DNA of 48,000 bases from an uncultured Bacteroidales bacterium (GTDB taxonomy: Bacteria; Bacteroidota; Bacteroidia; Bacteroidales; FEN-979). Position 1 is the stretch's first letter, and every line of letters begins with the position of its first letter. The DNA lies in NCBI GenBank assembly GCA_903828645.1, contig CAIKNA010000016.1, positions 1-48,000 on the forward strand, written 5' to 3'. Of the stretch, positions 35,370 through 45,550 are shown piece by piece. A model generated the notes under the pieces. It made no database searches. It saw only the letters and a list, made by a program, of their open reading frames with translations, and was not told the DNA's origin. The translations under genes and the position numbers were made by a program.

Positions 35370-38300
35370 ATGAAAAAGAACTCCTTTGTATTGTGTTGGC
35401 TGCTTCTGATGGCAGCGGGGCTCCTTGGGTCTGCAGTCCGTTCCGGTGCACAAACCACCTTGTTCACCGAGGATTTTGAATCAGCGTCCGTCGGTCAGAC
35501 TCCCCCGGCGGGATGGGGAATTGACAATGTGGCCGGAGGCAATTACACCTATTTCAAATCAGCGGGGACCAACCCCATCTGTTCTCCTGCTTCAGGAACA
35601 AAAATGGTTGAGTTTCAATCTTACCTCGCAATAACAGGAACTGAAAACCGGTTGAAGATGACCGCCCCGGTTTCCACCATTGGATATACCAATATTATGG
35701 TGAACTTCAAATGGTTTTCTGAGTCGTTCTATACCGATCTGCCGGACTATGTGAATGTGCAGTATTCCACCGACGGCATTACGTGGAACACTGCGGGAGC
35801 GGTGACAGGGGGAGGAACGGCAGCTGAGTGGACCACTCAGACGGTTCCGCTCCCGGCAGCCGTTAACGGGCAGGCGACCCTGTATGTCGCGTTTGACTTC
35901 CATTCAAACCATTGGTTAAACTGTCATCTTGACCTGGTACACATTGTGGCAAATGGTCCCCTGCCGCCTGCAACTGTTACGGTGGGGTCGGGTACGGTCG
36001 GCTGTGCATATCCCTATACCACCTTATGGATGGGGGGCAGGACCCAATTGCTTTATTATGCTTCGGATATGCTTGCTGCAGGTGCAACTCCCGGGATGAT
36101 CAATTCGATCGGATTTAATGTTACGTCTGCCAGCCTCCAGACCATGCAGAATTTCAATATCCGGATGATGAACACCTCCCTGACTGCCTTCACGGGCTGG
36201 GTCAGTGGTTTGCAAAGTTGTTACAGTGGCTCTTATGCTGTACCTGGCACAGGATGGCAAATGATCACGCTGCAAACTCCTTTTTACTGGGATGGTTCTA
36301 ATGTGATCCTGGAAATTTGTTACGGTAATAATGGAAGTTACACCAGCAACACCGTTGTCAGCGGTACTACCGCCACTGCAGGCCAGGTGCAACCCTACTG
36401 TCAGGACAACACCATAGGATGCAGCTATTCAGGGGCACCTGTTACAGGCAATATATGGCTTCCGAATCTGCGGTTTGTGGAAAATCCTTATTCGGGAAGC
36501 CTGGCCGGTAAGGTGAACAATTGTTTTTATACCAGCCCATTGCCGGGGGTCGTTGTGACCTGCGGAAGCCAGGCCACTACTACCAATTCTACTGGCAATT
36601 ATATCTTTAATAGTCTCCCGATCGGAAATTATACGGTAAATTATTCGCTTGGCACCTACACCCCAAATTCAATTCCTGTGACGATCACGAACGGGGCACC
36701 GACACAATCCAATACCTGTCTGAACCCAATTCCGGGCCACCTTTCGGGAGTCGTCACAAGTGCACTCACCGGAAACCCAATCATCGGGGCTCTGGTTTCC
36801 ATGAACGGCATGGTAACATACACCACCGGCCCTTCCGGGAGTTACTCCCTGGATGTCTATCCCTACGGTACCTTCGCGGCCAATGTGGCCAAAGCAGGTT
36901 TTGAGGATTCGGGGTCAGGTCTCCTGGTCTTTACCCCGGGAAATACCATTGTACAGAATTTCACCATGTTCGAAACTTTAAACCCGCCCGACAACCCCCA
37001 GGCTGTCCTTAACGCGGGACAGACTGCCGTAAACATTACATGGGGCCTTCCCAAAGGGAACTACGAACTGCTTTATGATGACGGTGTGGAGGAAGCTCTT
37101 TCCCAATGGCCCGTGGGAGGAAACTATAATGCGGTCAAGTTCACACCGGCCGCGTATCCCTGCATGTTGAAGGGAGGCTGTTTCAATATTGGGATACAGA
37201 GCGACTACGTTTCCGGGAGTAACCCGATGGTTGCCCTTCAATTCCTGGTTTTTGATGCCTCCGGACCGGGAGGAACTCCCGGATACCAGATCGGAGGGCC
37301 TTTGAATGTTACACCATACAACTTTGGCTGGACCAATTTTTCGTTTTCCACACCCGTAACTGTTTCGTCAGGTAGTTTTTACATCGTTCAGGTTCAAGGG
37401 GGGAATGCCCCCAACGCCGCCGGTATCGCCCTGGATAATACCGCCAACCAGTTTCGCAGTTATATGAAAACCATGCCGTCGGGATCGTGGACACAGGCAA
37501 CAGGTAATTTCATGATCAGGGCCCTCGTTAACGGACCTGGCGGACCCTTACCACTGATGTCGGTAAAACCCGGAACCGGATTGCCTGGGGAAACAATTGA
37601 CAACCCGGAGAACTCCGGAATACTTACCGGTGGATACCAGGTATGGCGATTCCTGCAGGGTCAGGAAGGAACCCCGGCAAACTGGGTATCCATCGGCACT
37701 CCCGCAACCCTGTCACAGGCAGACGATGCATGGCCTTCCCTTCCCTGTAATCCTTACCGGTGGGCCGTAACAGCTCAGTACACAGCCGGCTGGTCTCAGG
37801 CCTCTTTCACAAACGGTATTGGCAAATGCTGGACAGCTTCAGTCACGGTTAATGTGAACCTTTCCTGTGGAGGAGAATCAACCTCCGGCACATACCTCAG
37901 ACTTCAAAATAGCATGTACCCGGATACCGTTTACACGGTCATCATGGGTCCGTCTGGTAATTATACCTTTCCGGCTGTATTCAAAGGAACATACACCTTA
38001 ACGGTCAATAAATTCGGATATAATCCCTCGGTGCAATCTCCGGTAAGTATCATGAGCAATATCATCAATAATGTGCAACTGCAGCAAAACATGATACCTC
38101 CAACCAACCTGGCCATAGACAGCCATACCTTGCTGGCGACCTGGAATCCTCCCGATTTTGCGCACTATTTGCTCGATGAGGATTGGTCCAGCGGAGTGTT
38201 TTTTATGAATGGATGGACGCTTTCCGGAGGAAATAACTGGTCGATCTCCCAGCTATCAGGTAATGGAGCTCCTTCAGCGATCTTCCAGTCAATTCCCGCG

Positions 38301-40319
38301 GTTACCGGTTATGATCAGTATTTGACGAGCGCAAACATGGCCGGGGTTCATTCTCCCGTTCTTAAAATTAAATATGATATCTTCCTGGCAAACATTTCGG
38401 CTCCGGGCACCAATTTCATGAAGGTCGAAATCTGGGATGGAACAACCTGGGTGGTCCTGAAATCCTATTCCAGCAATGCCAGCATTCCCTGGAGCTCCGA
38501 CAGCATTGATATTTCGGGCTATACCCACAATACATTCAAAATCCGGTTTCATGCCTCGGGCGCCAGTAGTTCCACCATCAGCAACTGGAAATTAGACAAC
38601 ATTAAAATTATCGCAAACGATCCAACCCTCGCTTCCTGCATGGGAGGATATAACGTTTACCTCAACGGAGCACTTCAGTCGTTTACAACGGCCAATTCCT
38701 ATCAGATCCCAGCGGGGTATGCACTCTATGGCCAGACTGTCAATACCTGTGTCAGTGCCAGTTACGGGGTAGGGAATTCAACCCAGGTTTGTACTCCGGT
38801 CATCATGAAATATTTATGTTATCCTACAAACCTGTCGGTCATGGATGCAGGATCCACTGCAAACTTAACCTGGACAAAACCGGTCTGTTCCGCCAGTTCA
38901 GCGAACTGTTTTGTTTATGAAGATGGCAGCATGGAATCGGGGTGGCTGATGTATCCCAATAACTTGCTTTGGTACGGGAATAAAATGAATGTGGGTTCTA
39001 CGCAGTCGGGTCAGCTGACCTCTGTCAAGATGCGCTGGTGGAACAACCCTTCCGCATCCGCCCTGCCGTTCCAGGTGGATGTGTTTAACCTGTCGGGAGT
39101 ACTGTTGGGTTCATCACCCACTTTTGTAGTTCCGGTACCAGCTCCTTCCGGATACATGGAGGTTGATTTTTCCACGCCGGTCAACTATTCCGGCCCGTTT
39201 TACTGCATGGTGAAATGGAACAATCTGCCGGAAATCAGTCATTACCTGGGTTATGACACGGATGGTCCCAATGCAAATGCCGGACTGGACTATGTTTATA
39301 ACGGAACGAATTTTGTGCCCGTAACGTCTTATTGGGGGCAGGGTTCCCCCGGAGTGTTTTGCCTCCTGGCATGCGGTACAACCTCCATGGACGGGCCGAT
39401 GACGGTGATTGGACCGGAAGGGATTCCTGCAGAGGGAACTGCCAGGGCGGCAACCGGTTTGATTCCCAGGATTCCCGCGGGCTCGATTCCTCCACCATTT
39501 ATTTCCGGCTCCGGTTCGCAGGGTGCTTCCGACAGCCCGCTTTCTGATCCTAACCTGATCGGGTATAATATTTACATGGCTCCCGATTCGGCCGGCCCTT
39601 ATTCGCTCGTGAAATACGTGGAGGGTGCGGATGCTTTATCAACAGATATACCCGGCCTGTCTCCGGGCGTCCACTGGTTCCGGGTTACCGGCTACTTCGA
39701 TCTTGGTCCCATCGGTTTTCCGGGGAGTTTTGATGAATCCATGCCAACGGAACCTCAAGCTGCCTGGATCGGTCTGATCCCATACAATCGAAGCGTTTCC
39801 GACCTGATGGTCAACAATGGTCAGACCTTTTGCTATGATGCCCTGAATATCCTGACCATCGCCGGTGCCGGCAAGTATTTCACGGTGGCCGATGGAGGCA
39901 GCGCATCGATGGTGGCCGGAAGCAAAATCAGTTACCTGTATGGAACCAAAGTTCTTCCGGGAGGGTATATGCATGGCTCGATCACCACTACAAACCAGTT
40001 CTGCTCTCCCGGGAAGTCACCGGCAGGAAATGCTCTGGCCGGCGAGGAACAGTTGGCAGGAGGTACAGTGGAATCATCCCTGTTCAAAGCCTGGCCCAAT
40101 CCGACATCAGGAGATGTCACGGTTGAACTGAATAAATGCTGTGCCGCCGCGGATGCAGGTATAGAGGTGTATGGTTCTATTGGAGAGAAGATTCAGAGCC
40201 GGTCGATGGCAGGTGCTGACAGGATGACTATTTCACTGAAAGATCAACCCGCCGGGATCTATTTTATCCGGGTCCGTTCGGGAATGAAATCATCCACGGC
40301 CAAGATCATCCGGCAATAG
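35370..40319 (+). CDS. Large T9SS-secreted adhesin-like protein (1649 aa), paralogue A
   Basis: The start at 35370 gives a signal peptide ending near SGAQ (residue 28). Approximate layout: a cleaved-adhesin/choice-of-anchor-J-like domain (29-195, TEDFESASVGQTPPAGWGID), a beta-sandwich beginning PPATVTVGSGTVGC (200-375), two CarboxypepD_reg-like domains (380-535), and FN3 strands carrying an inserted jelly roll that begins YELLYDDGVEEAL (545-735). A third CarboxypepD_reg-like domain (825-905), a second adhesin-J-like domain (925-1090, EDWSSGVFFMNGW), another jelly roll (1180-1340, EDGSMESGW), FN3, the pre-sorting module and a T9SS sorting domain (WPNPTSGDVTVELN to the end) follow. No protease or hydrolase active site is seen. 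The architecture resembles gingipain-type adhesin regions and other Bacteroidota surface adhesins. A close paralogue follows after 93 bp. Confidence 0.85.
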   Translation: MKKNSFVLCWLLLMAAGLLGSAVRSGAQTTLFTEDFESASVGQTPPAGWGIDNVAGGNYTYFKSAGTNPICSPASGTKMVEFQSYLAITGTENRLKMTAPVSTIGYTNIMVNFKWFSESFYTDLPDYVNVQYSTDGITWNTAGAVTGGGTAAEWTTQTVPLPAAVNGQATLYVAFDFHSNHWLNCHLDLVHIVANGPLPPATVTVGSGTVGCAYPYTTLWMGGRTQLLYYASDMLAAGATPGMINSIGFNVTSASLQTMQNFNIRMMNTSLTAFTGWVSGLQSCYSGSYAVPGTGWQMITLQTPFYWDGSNVILEICYGNNGSYTSNTVVSGTTATAGQVQPYCQDNTIGCSYSGAPVTGNIWLPNLRFVENPYSGSLAGKVNNCFYTSPLPGVVVTCGSQATTTNSTGNYIFNSLPIGNYTVNYSLGTYTPNSIPVTITNGAPTQSNTCLNPIPGHLSGVVTSALTGNPIIGALVSMNGMVTYTTGPSGSYSLDVYPYGTFAANVAKAGFEDSGSGLLVFTPGNTIVQNFTMFETLNPPDNPQAVLNAGQTAVNITWGLPKGNYELLYDDGVEEALSQWPVGGNYNAVKFTPAAYPCMLKGGCFNIGIQSDYVSGSNPMVALQFLVFDASGPGGTPGYQIGGPLNVTPYNFGWTNFSFSTPVTVSSGSFYIVQVQGGNAPNAAGIALDNTANQFRSYMKTMPSGSWTQATGNFMIRALVNGPGGPLPLMSVKPGTGLPGETIDNPENSGILTGGYQVWRFLQGQEGTPANWVSIGTPATLSQADDAWPSLPCNPYRWAVTAQYTAGWSQASFTNGIGKCWTASVTVNVNLSCGGESTSGTYLRLQNSMYPDTVYTVIMGPSGNYTFPAVFKGTYTLTVNKFGYNPSVQSPVSIMSNIINNVQLQQNMIPPTNLAIDSHTLLATWNPPDFAHYLLDEDWSSGVFFMNGWTLSGGNNWSISQLSGNGAPSAIFQSIPAVTGYDQYLTSANMAGVHSPVLKIKYDIFLANISAPGTNFMKVEIWDGTTWVVLKSYSSNASIPWSSDSIDISGYTHNTFKIRFHASGASSSTISNWKLDNIKIIANDPTLASCMGGYNVYLNGALQSFTTANSYQIPAGYALYGQTVNTCVSASYGVGNSTQVCTPVIMKYLCYPTNLSVMDAGSTANLTWTKPVCSASSANCFVYEDGSMESGWLMYPNNLLWYGNKMNVGSTQSGQLTSVKMRWWNNPSASALPFQVDVFNLSGVLLGSSPTFVVPVPAPSGYMEVDFSTPVNYSGPFYCMVKWNNLPEISHYLGYDTDGPNANAGLDYVYNGTNFVPVTSYWGQGSPGVFCLLACGTTSMDGPMTVIGPEGIPAEGTARAATGLIPRIPAGSIPPPFISGSGSQGASDSPLSDPNLIGYNIYMAPDSAGPYSLVKYVEGADALSTDIPGLSPGVHWFRVTGYFDLGPIGFPGSFDESMPTEPQAAWIGLIPYNRSVSDLMVNNGQTFCYDALNILTIAGAGKYFTVADGGSASMVAGSKISYLYGTKVLPGGYMHGSITTTNQFCSPGKSPAGNALAGEEQLAGGTVESSLFKAWPNPTSGDVTVELNKCCAAADAGIEVYGSIGEKIQSRSMAGADRMTISLKDQPAGIYFIRVRSGMKSSTAKIIRQ

Positions 40320-40383
40320 TCTGTTAAAGCTTGATATAGAATTCAACCATCAATGTGTAAATCATTTGCAATTACTGAAAATC

Positions 40384-40395
40384 CGGAAATTTCCG
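40384..40395. repeat. 12-bp perfect palindrome before paralogue B
   Basis: CGGAAATTTCCG lies 17 bp before the start codon of paralogue B. It could be a small operator or a translation-affecting hairpin, but chance occurrence is possible at this length. Confidence 0.3.
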
Positions 40396-40412
40396 ATTCA
40401 AAAAAACACGTC

Positions 40413-43400
40413 ATGAAAAAAAATAATAGTGTCATTCCCATAATCATTTTGGTACTGTGTTCCTGCTTATGTTTGACGATTAGATCCGCAGCCCAGACCA
40501 CCCTGTTCACCGAAGATTTTGAATCAGCGTCCATCGGACAGATCCCCCCGGCAGGGTGGGGAATTGATCTGGTCAATGGGAGCAACTACCTGTATTTTAA
40601 ATCGACCGGGGTAAACCCTGCCTGTGTTCCTCCTTCCGGGAGCAGGATGGTGGAATTTAATTCATTCGATGCACCCAGCGGTACAGATAACCGTTTGAAG
40701 ATGATCACCCCCATTTCGACCGTTGGGTACAATACGATCATGGTTGATTTTAAATGGTATGTTGATCCGGGATTGGCAATGTTTAACGACCAGGTAAATG
40801 TGCAGTTTTCCACCAATGGGACGACCTGGACCACTGCCGGGACGGTGATGCGCGTGGGATTGACACCGGCGTGGTCCACCCAAACGGTATCTCTTCCTGA
40901 AGCTGCAAGCGGGCAGGCGACACTCTATGTGGCATTCGACTTCGTTTCGGTTTACGGGAATAGTTGTCATCTCGATCTTGTCCATATCCTTGCCGGAGGA
41001 CCGCTTCCTCCTGCCACTGTTACGGTTGGCACGGGATCAATGGCCTGCACTTATCCCTATTCCACTCTCTGGATGGGGGGCAGGACCCAGTTGCTTTATA
41101 GTGCCGCGGATATGCTCGCGGCAGGGGCAACTCCCGGGATGATCAGCTCGATCGGCTTCAATGTTACGACAGCCAGCAGCCAGACCATGCAGAATTTCAA
41201 CATCCGGATGATGAACTCTTCCCTGAATGCATTCACGGGCTGGGTCACCGGTCTGCAAAACTGCTACAGTGGCTCTTATGCCGTACCCGGAACGGGATGG
41301 CAGATGATTACGCTGCAGACCCCGTTTTATTGGGATGGTTCCAATGTGATCCTTGAAATCTGTTACGGAAACAATGGAAGTTATACGGGCAACACCACGG
41401 TCAGCGGCGTCACGGCCACGGTCGGCCAGGTGCAGACCTACTGGCAGGATAATACAGTGGGATGCAGTTTTACCGGGGCGGCACTTGGCGGCTATGCGAA
41501 TCTTCCCAATTTGCGGTTTGTTGAACAACCTTACTCCGGGGCCCTGATGGGGACGATTACCAATTGCTTTAACAACCATAAAATGAGTGGGGTTACGGTG
41601 ACCTGCGGAAGCCATACCACAACCACGAATAATGTCGGAGGATATATTTTTTATAATCTCCCTGTAGGATATTCCAGTATAACCTGTTCTGTCAGCGGCT
41701 ATAACAACTCTCTTTTCGCTGAGACCATTGCCAACGGACAGTCCGTGAACCATGATCTTTGCATGAACGCGATTCCGGGGTATCTCACGGGATTTGTGAT
41801 GAGTGCAACCACAGGAAACCCCATCATAGGGGCCACGGTATCTATAAATGGTCAAACAACAAAAACCACTGGCCCCGGGGGGAATTATTCCATCACCATC
41901 TATGAGTTTGGTTCTTTCAGTGCAACGATATCCAAAACCGGATTTGACGATTTTGTAACGATTCCGATATCCCTGACCTCTGCAAATACAAATGTCCAGG
42001 TTTTCGGGATGGCCGAAACTGCAAATAGTCCATATCAACCCACCGCCACCCTGAATGCCGGGCAATCTGCTGCAAACATCACATGGGGCTCACCGCAGGG
42101 CTATTACGAATTGCTGTATGATGATGGGATCAGGGAGGCGTTATGGCAATGGCCCCTGGGAGGGAATTACAATGCGGTGAAGTATACTCCTGCATCCTAT
42201 CCCTGTATGATTACCGGCGGCAATATAAATATCGGAGAGCAATCCGATTATCCTGCCGGGAGCTACCCGTTGTCGCCCATGCAAATCCTCATTTTTGATG
42301 CATCCGGACCAGGGGGAACGCCAGGCATCCAGATTGGCGGTCCTTTTGATTTTACGCCTTACACTTTTGGCTGGAATAATTTTAACTTTTATCCCTACAT
42401 AGCAATCTCTTCCGGGAGTTTCTACCTCGTGCAGAAGCAGGGGGGGAATGCTCCCAATGCTGCCGGTGTTGCCCTTGATAATACCACTAACCAGCTTGGC
42501 AGTTATATGAAAACAATGCCATCCGGAACATGGACCCAGGCTGCCGGCAACTTCATGATGAGGGCCATCGTCTATGGCCCGGGGGGACCTGTGCCCCTGA
42601 TGGCATCGCATCCCGGCACCGGAAACCCGGGTGAAGGATCCGATGCCCCGGAGAATACGGAAGGAGTGACCGGATACCAGGTTTGGAGGTTGATTCTTGG
42701 ACAGGAATATGATCCTGCAACCTGGGTATCCTTAGGTACTACGCCATCACTTTCACAGGTTGACAACAGCTGGCCTGCCCTGCCGTGCAATCCCTATCGC
42801 TGGGCCGTGAAAGCACAGTATACCGGCAACAGGTGGTCCGATGCATCCTTCTCAAACGGGATCGGCAAATGCTGGGCTGTCTCCGTGACTATGAACGTCA
42901 GTCTCTCCTGCGGGAGTTCAACCCTGGCCGGGACTTACGTCAAGTTACAGAACACTGCCTATCCGGATTCGATATACCAGGCCGTTCTCGGCCCTTCAGG
43001 CACTGTTACCTTTCCGGCGGTCTTCAAAGGCACCTACGCGATACAGGTTGAAAAATACGGATTTATTGCCTTTGTGCAATCATCGGTGAGTATTACAAGC
43101 AATGTATCCACCAACGTGGTATTACAGCAAAATCTGATTCCGCCTTCAAATCTTGTGGTGGACAACCACACCCTGAATGCGACCTGGAATCCTCCTGATA
43201 ATTCAACCTGTATTTTCAACGAGGACTGGTCTTCCGGAGTGTTTTGGACCAACGGCTGGACAACTTCAGGCGGAAACCACTGGACGATCACACCGTTTTT
43301 AGGCGATCCCGCACCGGCAGCGACATTCAAATCGTTTCCGGCCATAACCGGCTACGATGAGTATTTAACGAGTACGAGTATTGCCGCGGTTCATTCACCC

Positions 43401-45368
43401 ATGCTTAAAATCAGGTATGATATATTCCTGAACAGCAATTCAGCGCCGGGTACCAATTTTATGAAGATCGAAATCTGGAATGGAACAACATGGGTGGTTC
43501 TGAAGTCCTATTCCAATACTTCCAGTATTCCCTGGACTACCGACAGTGTGGATATTTCAGGTTATACACACAACACCTTTAATATCCGGTTCCATGCGTC
43601 AGGTGGCAACATTACCAGCATCAACAACTGGAAAATAGACAACATCAAAGTTATCGCGAACGATCCCGCCCTCAGTTCCTGCATGTCGGGATATAATTTC
43701 TACCTGAACGGTACACTCCAGGCGGTCACGATGGCTCCTTCGTTTCCGATCCCGTCAGACTATGCCGCCTATGGCCAATCCGTCACGGCCTGTGTCAACG
43801 CTGCTTACGGAAGTGGAAACTCAATCGAGGTATGCCAGCCTTTTGTTGCAAAATTTCTGTGTTCCCCGATCAATCTCGGGGTTGCCGATGATGGGTCAAC
43901 AGCATCGTTGACCTGGACCAAACCATCCTGTGCACCCGGCAGCCAGAATTGCTTTATTTACGATGACGGGTCGATGGAAAATGGATGGTCGTTCAATCCA
44001 GGGTATACGCTCTGGTTGGGAAATATAATGAATTCAGGTTCTTCCCAGTCGGGTCAGCTGACCTCCTTTGAAATGCGGTGGTGGGACTATACAGCAGCGA
44101 CAGCACAGCCGTTCAAGGTCGACATCTTCAACATGGCAGGGGCTTTGCTAGGTTCCTCTCAGACCTTTGTGGTTCCGGTGCCGGCTCCTTCCGGATACAT
44201 GGAAGTAGTCCTTTCAACGCCAATTTCATTTACCGGGCCGTTCTATTGCATGCTGAAATGGAACAATTTTACAGGTTCAACCCACTGGCTTGGATACGAT
44301 CAGAGCGGGCCCAATGTCAATGCAGGCCTCGCCTATGCATATGATGGAACAACATTTATCCCCTGGACTACCTATGCCGGTGGAGCGCCCGGGGTCTTTT
44401 GTCTCAGGGCCTGCGGAACCAGTTTGACGGACGGTTCGGTCATAGGAATGGGCCCGAAGGCACCTCCGGCGGGCAATTTGGTACCGATTGATCATGGAAT
44501 GGCTATCTCGGCGCCTCCGGGTTCTATTACACCCGAGCCGCACCCGCCGGTCAATGGAAACAGTTCAAAGGGAGGTTCAGATAGCCCGCTGTCGGACCCG
44601 CTGCTGATAGGGTATAATGTTTACATGGCACCTGATTCCATCGGGCCATACAGCAAGGTGCAATACATAGAAGGGGCCGATCTCCTGACGGACGCCGTTG
44701 CCGGCCTCTCACCAGGCATTCACTGGTTCCGGGTCACTGCGTTTTATGATCTCGGGCCGATCGGACTTCCCGGAACCTATGATGAATCGGCCCCCACGGA
44801 ACCGAAAGCGGCCTACATCGGGGTGGTTCCATTCAACCTCTATGTTTCCGACCTGGTGGTCAACAGCGGTCAAAGCTATTGCTATGATGCCATGAACACC
44901 ATGACCATCGCCGGTTCGGGCAAATATTTTACAGTGTCGAATGGAGGCAGCGCATCGATGGTAGCCGGACTGAAAATTAGCTACTTGTATGGAACCAAAG
45001 TTCTTCCGGGAGGGTATATGCATGGCTCGATCACAACGACGAACCAGTTTTGTTCACCGGGAAAGTCGCCTGCAGGAAACACCCTGACCGGTGAAGAACA
45101 GTTGGCGGAGGGTACGGTAGAGTCAACCCTGTTCAAAGTATGGCCCAACCCAACCCACGGAGATGTGACGATTGAGATCAGCAAAACCTGTCAATCTTGC
45201 AATTCCAGCTTTGAAATCTACGGGCCGCTGGGAGAAAGGATTCTTACCCGGTCGATGAATGGGGAGAAGAAGACCGAAATATCGCTTCAAGGTCATGCCA
45301 GCGGAATCTATTTCATCCGGCTCAGTAAGGGCAAGGAATCTGCCACGGCTAAGATCATCCTGCAGTAA
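40413..45368 (+). CDS. Large T9SS-secreted adhesin-like protein (1651 aa), paralogue B
   Basis: The ATG at 40413 (MKKNNSVIPIIILVLCS) gives a signal peptide ending near RSAAQ; the frame upstream of it is untypical. The protein matches paralogue A domain by domain and is two residues longer. The best-conserved stretches are TTLFTEDFESAS, the sandwich with LWMGGRTQLLY and SCYSGSYAVPGTGWQMITLQ (NCYSGSY here), the insert YELLYDDGIREALWQWPLGG, and the C-terminal SYLYGTKVLPGGYMHGSITT with NQFCSPGKSPAGN. The linkers and part of the adhesin-J domain are more diverged. It ends in a T9SS sorting domain (VWPNPTHGDVTIEIS). Co-transcription with paralogue A is likely, because the 93-bp gap has no terminator. 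The function is probably adhesion or surface-layer building; no catalytic residues are visible. Confidence 0.85.
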   Translation: MKKNNSVIPIIILVLCSCLCLTIRSAAQTTLFTEDFESASIGQIPPAGWGIDLVNGSNYLYFKSTGVNPACVPPSGSRMVEFNSFDAPSGTDNRLKMITPISTVGYNTIMVDFKWYVDPGLAMFNDQVNVQFSTNGTTWTTAGTVMRVGLTPAWSTQTVSLPEAASGQATLYVAFDFVSVYGNSCHLDLVHILAGGPLPPATVTVGTGSMACTYPYSTLWMGGRTQLLYSAADMLAAGATPGMISSIGFNVTTASSQTMQNFNIRMMNSSLNAFTGWVTGLQNCYSGSYAVPGTGWQMITLQTPFYWDGSNVILEICYGNNGSYTGNTTVSGVTATVGQVQTYWQDNTVGCSFTGAALGGYANLPNLRFVEQPYSGALMGTITNCFNNHKMSGVTVTCGSHTTTTNNVGGYIFYNLPVGYSSITCSVSGYNNSLFAETIANGQSVNHDLCMNAIPGYLTGFVMSATTGNPIIGATVSINGQTTKTTGPGGNYSITIYEFGSFSATISKTGFDDFVTIPISLTSANTNVQVFGMAETANSPYQPTATLNAGQSAANITWGSPQGYYELLYDDGIREALWQWPLGGNYNAVKYTPASYPCMITGGNINIGEQSDYPAGSYPLSPMQILIFDASGPGGTPGIQIGGPFDFTPYTFGWNNFNFYPYIAISSGSFYLVQKQGGNAPNAAGVALDNTTNQLGSYMKTMPSGTWTQAAGNFMMRAIVYGPGGPVPLMASHPGTGNPGEGSDAPENTEGVTGYQVWRLILGQEYDPATWVSLGTTPSLSQVDNSWPALPCNPYRWAVKAQYTGNRWSDASFSNGIGKCWAVSVTMNVSLSCGSSTLAGTYVKLQNTAYPDSIYQAVLGPSGTVTFPAVFKGTYAIQVEKYGFIAFVQSSVSITSNVSTNVVLQQNLIPPSNLVVDNHTLNATWNPPDNSTCIFNEDWSSGVFWTNGWTTSGGNHWTITPFLGDPAPAATFKSFPAITGYDEYLTSTSIAAVHSPMLKIRYDIFLNSNSAPGTNFMKIEIWNGTTWVVLKSYSNTSSIPWTTDSVDISGYTHNTFNIRFHASGGNITSINNWKIDNIKVIANDPALSSCMSGYNFYLNGTLQAVTMAPSFPIPSDYAAYGQSVTACVNAAYGSGNSIEVCQPFVAKFLCSPINLGVADDGSTASLTWTKPSCAPGSQNCFIYDDGSMENGWSFNPGYTLWLGNIMNSGSSQSGQLTSFEMRWWDYTAATAQPFKVDIFNMAGALLGSSQTFVVPVPAPSGYMEVVLSTPISFTGPFYCMLKWNNFTGSTHWLGYDQSGPNVNAGLAYAYDGTTFIPWTTYAGGAPGVFCLRACGTSLTDGSVIGMGPKAPPAGNLVPIDHGMAISAPPGSITPEPHPPVNGNSSKGGSDSPLSDPLLIGYNVYMAPDSIGPYSKVQYIEGADLLTDAVAGLSPGIHWFRVTAFYDLGPIGLPGTYDESAPTEPKAAYIGVVPFNLYVSDLVVNSGQSYCYDAMNTMTIAGSGKYFTVSNGGSASMVAGLKISYLYGTKVLPGGYMHGSITTTNQFCSPGKSPAGNTLTGEEQLAEGTVESTLFKVWPNPTHGDVTIEISKTCQSCNSSFEIYGPLGERILTRSMNGEKKTEISLQGHASGIYFIRLSKGKESATAKIILQ

Positions 45369-45389
45369 GCATTGCAGGAAGCCCTGAAC

Positions 45390-45441
45390 GAGGCTGATCA
45401 GCCTGGCAGAACCTGAAGGTCTGTACCGGTTGATCAGCCTC
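45390..45441 (+). terminator. Probable terminator after paralogue B
   Basis: An 11-bp perfect inverted repeat (GAGGCTGATCA at 45390-45400 and its complement at 45431-45441) with a 30-nt loop starts 21 bp after the stop codon and is followed by CGTTTTAG. The T run is short, so efficiency is uncertain. Confidence 0.6.
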
Positions 45442-45550
45442 CGTTTTAGCGAATAGGCTATAAGAGGTTCAATTGAAATTCAACGAAACAACATCGGCAT
45501 CCATCCCTTGAAGTGCTTTTGTCAGCAACTTCTCATCTGTCGGCAACCCT

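Noticed and set aside
41037-42065. 342-codon open frame on the minus strand
   Set aside because: It lies antisense inside paralogue B, has no recognisable domain, and similar antisense frames arise opposite the same codon pattern in paralogue A.
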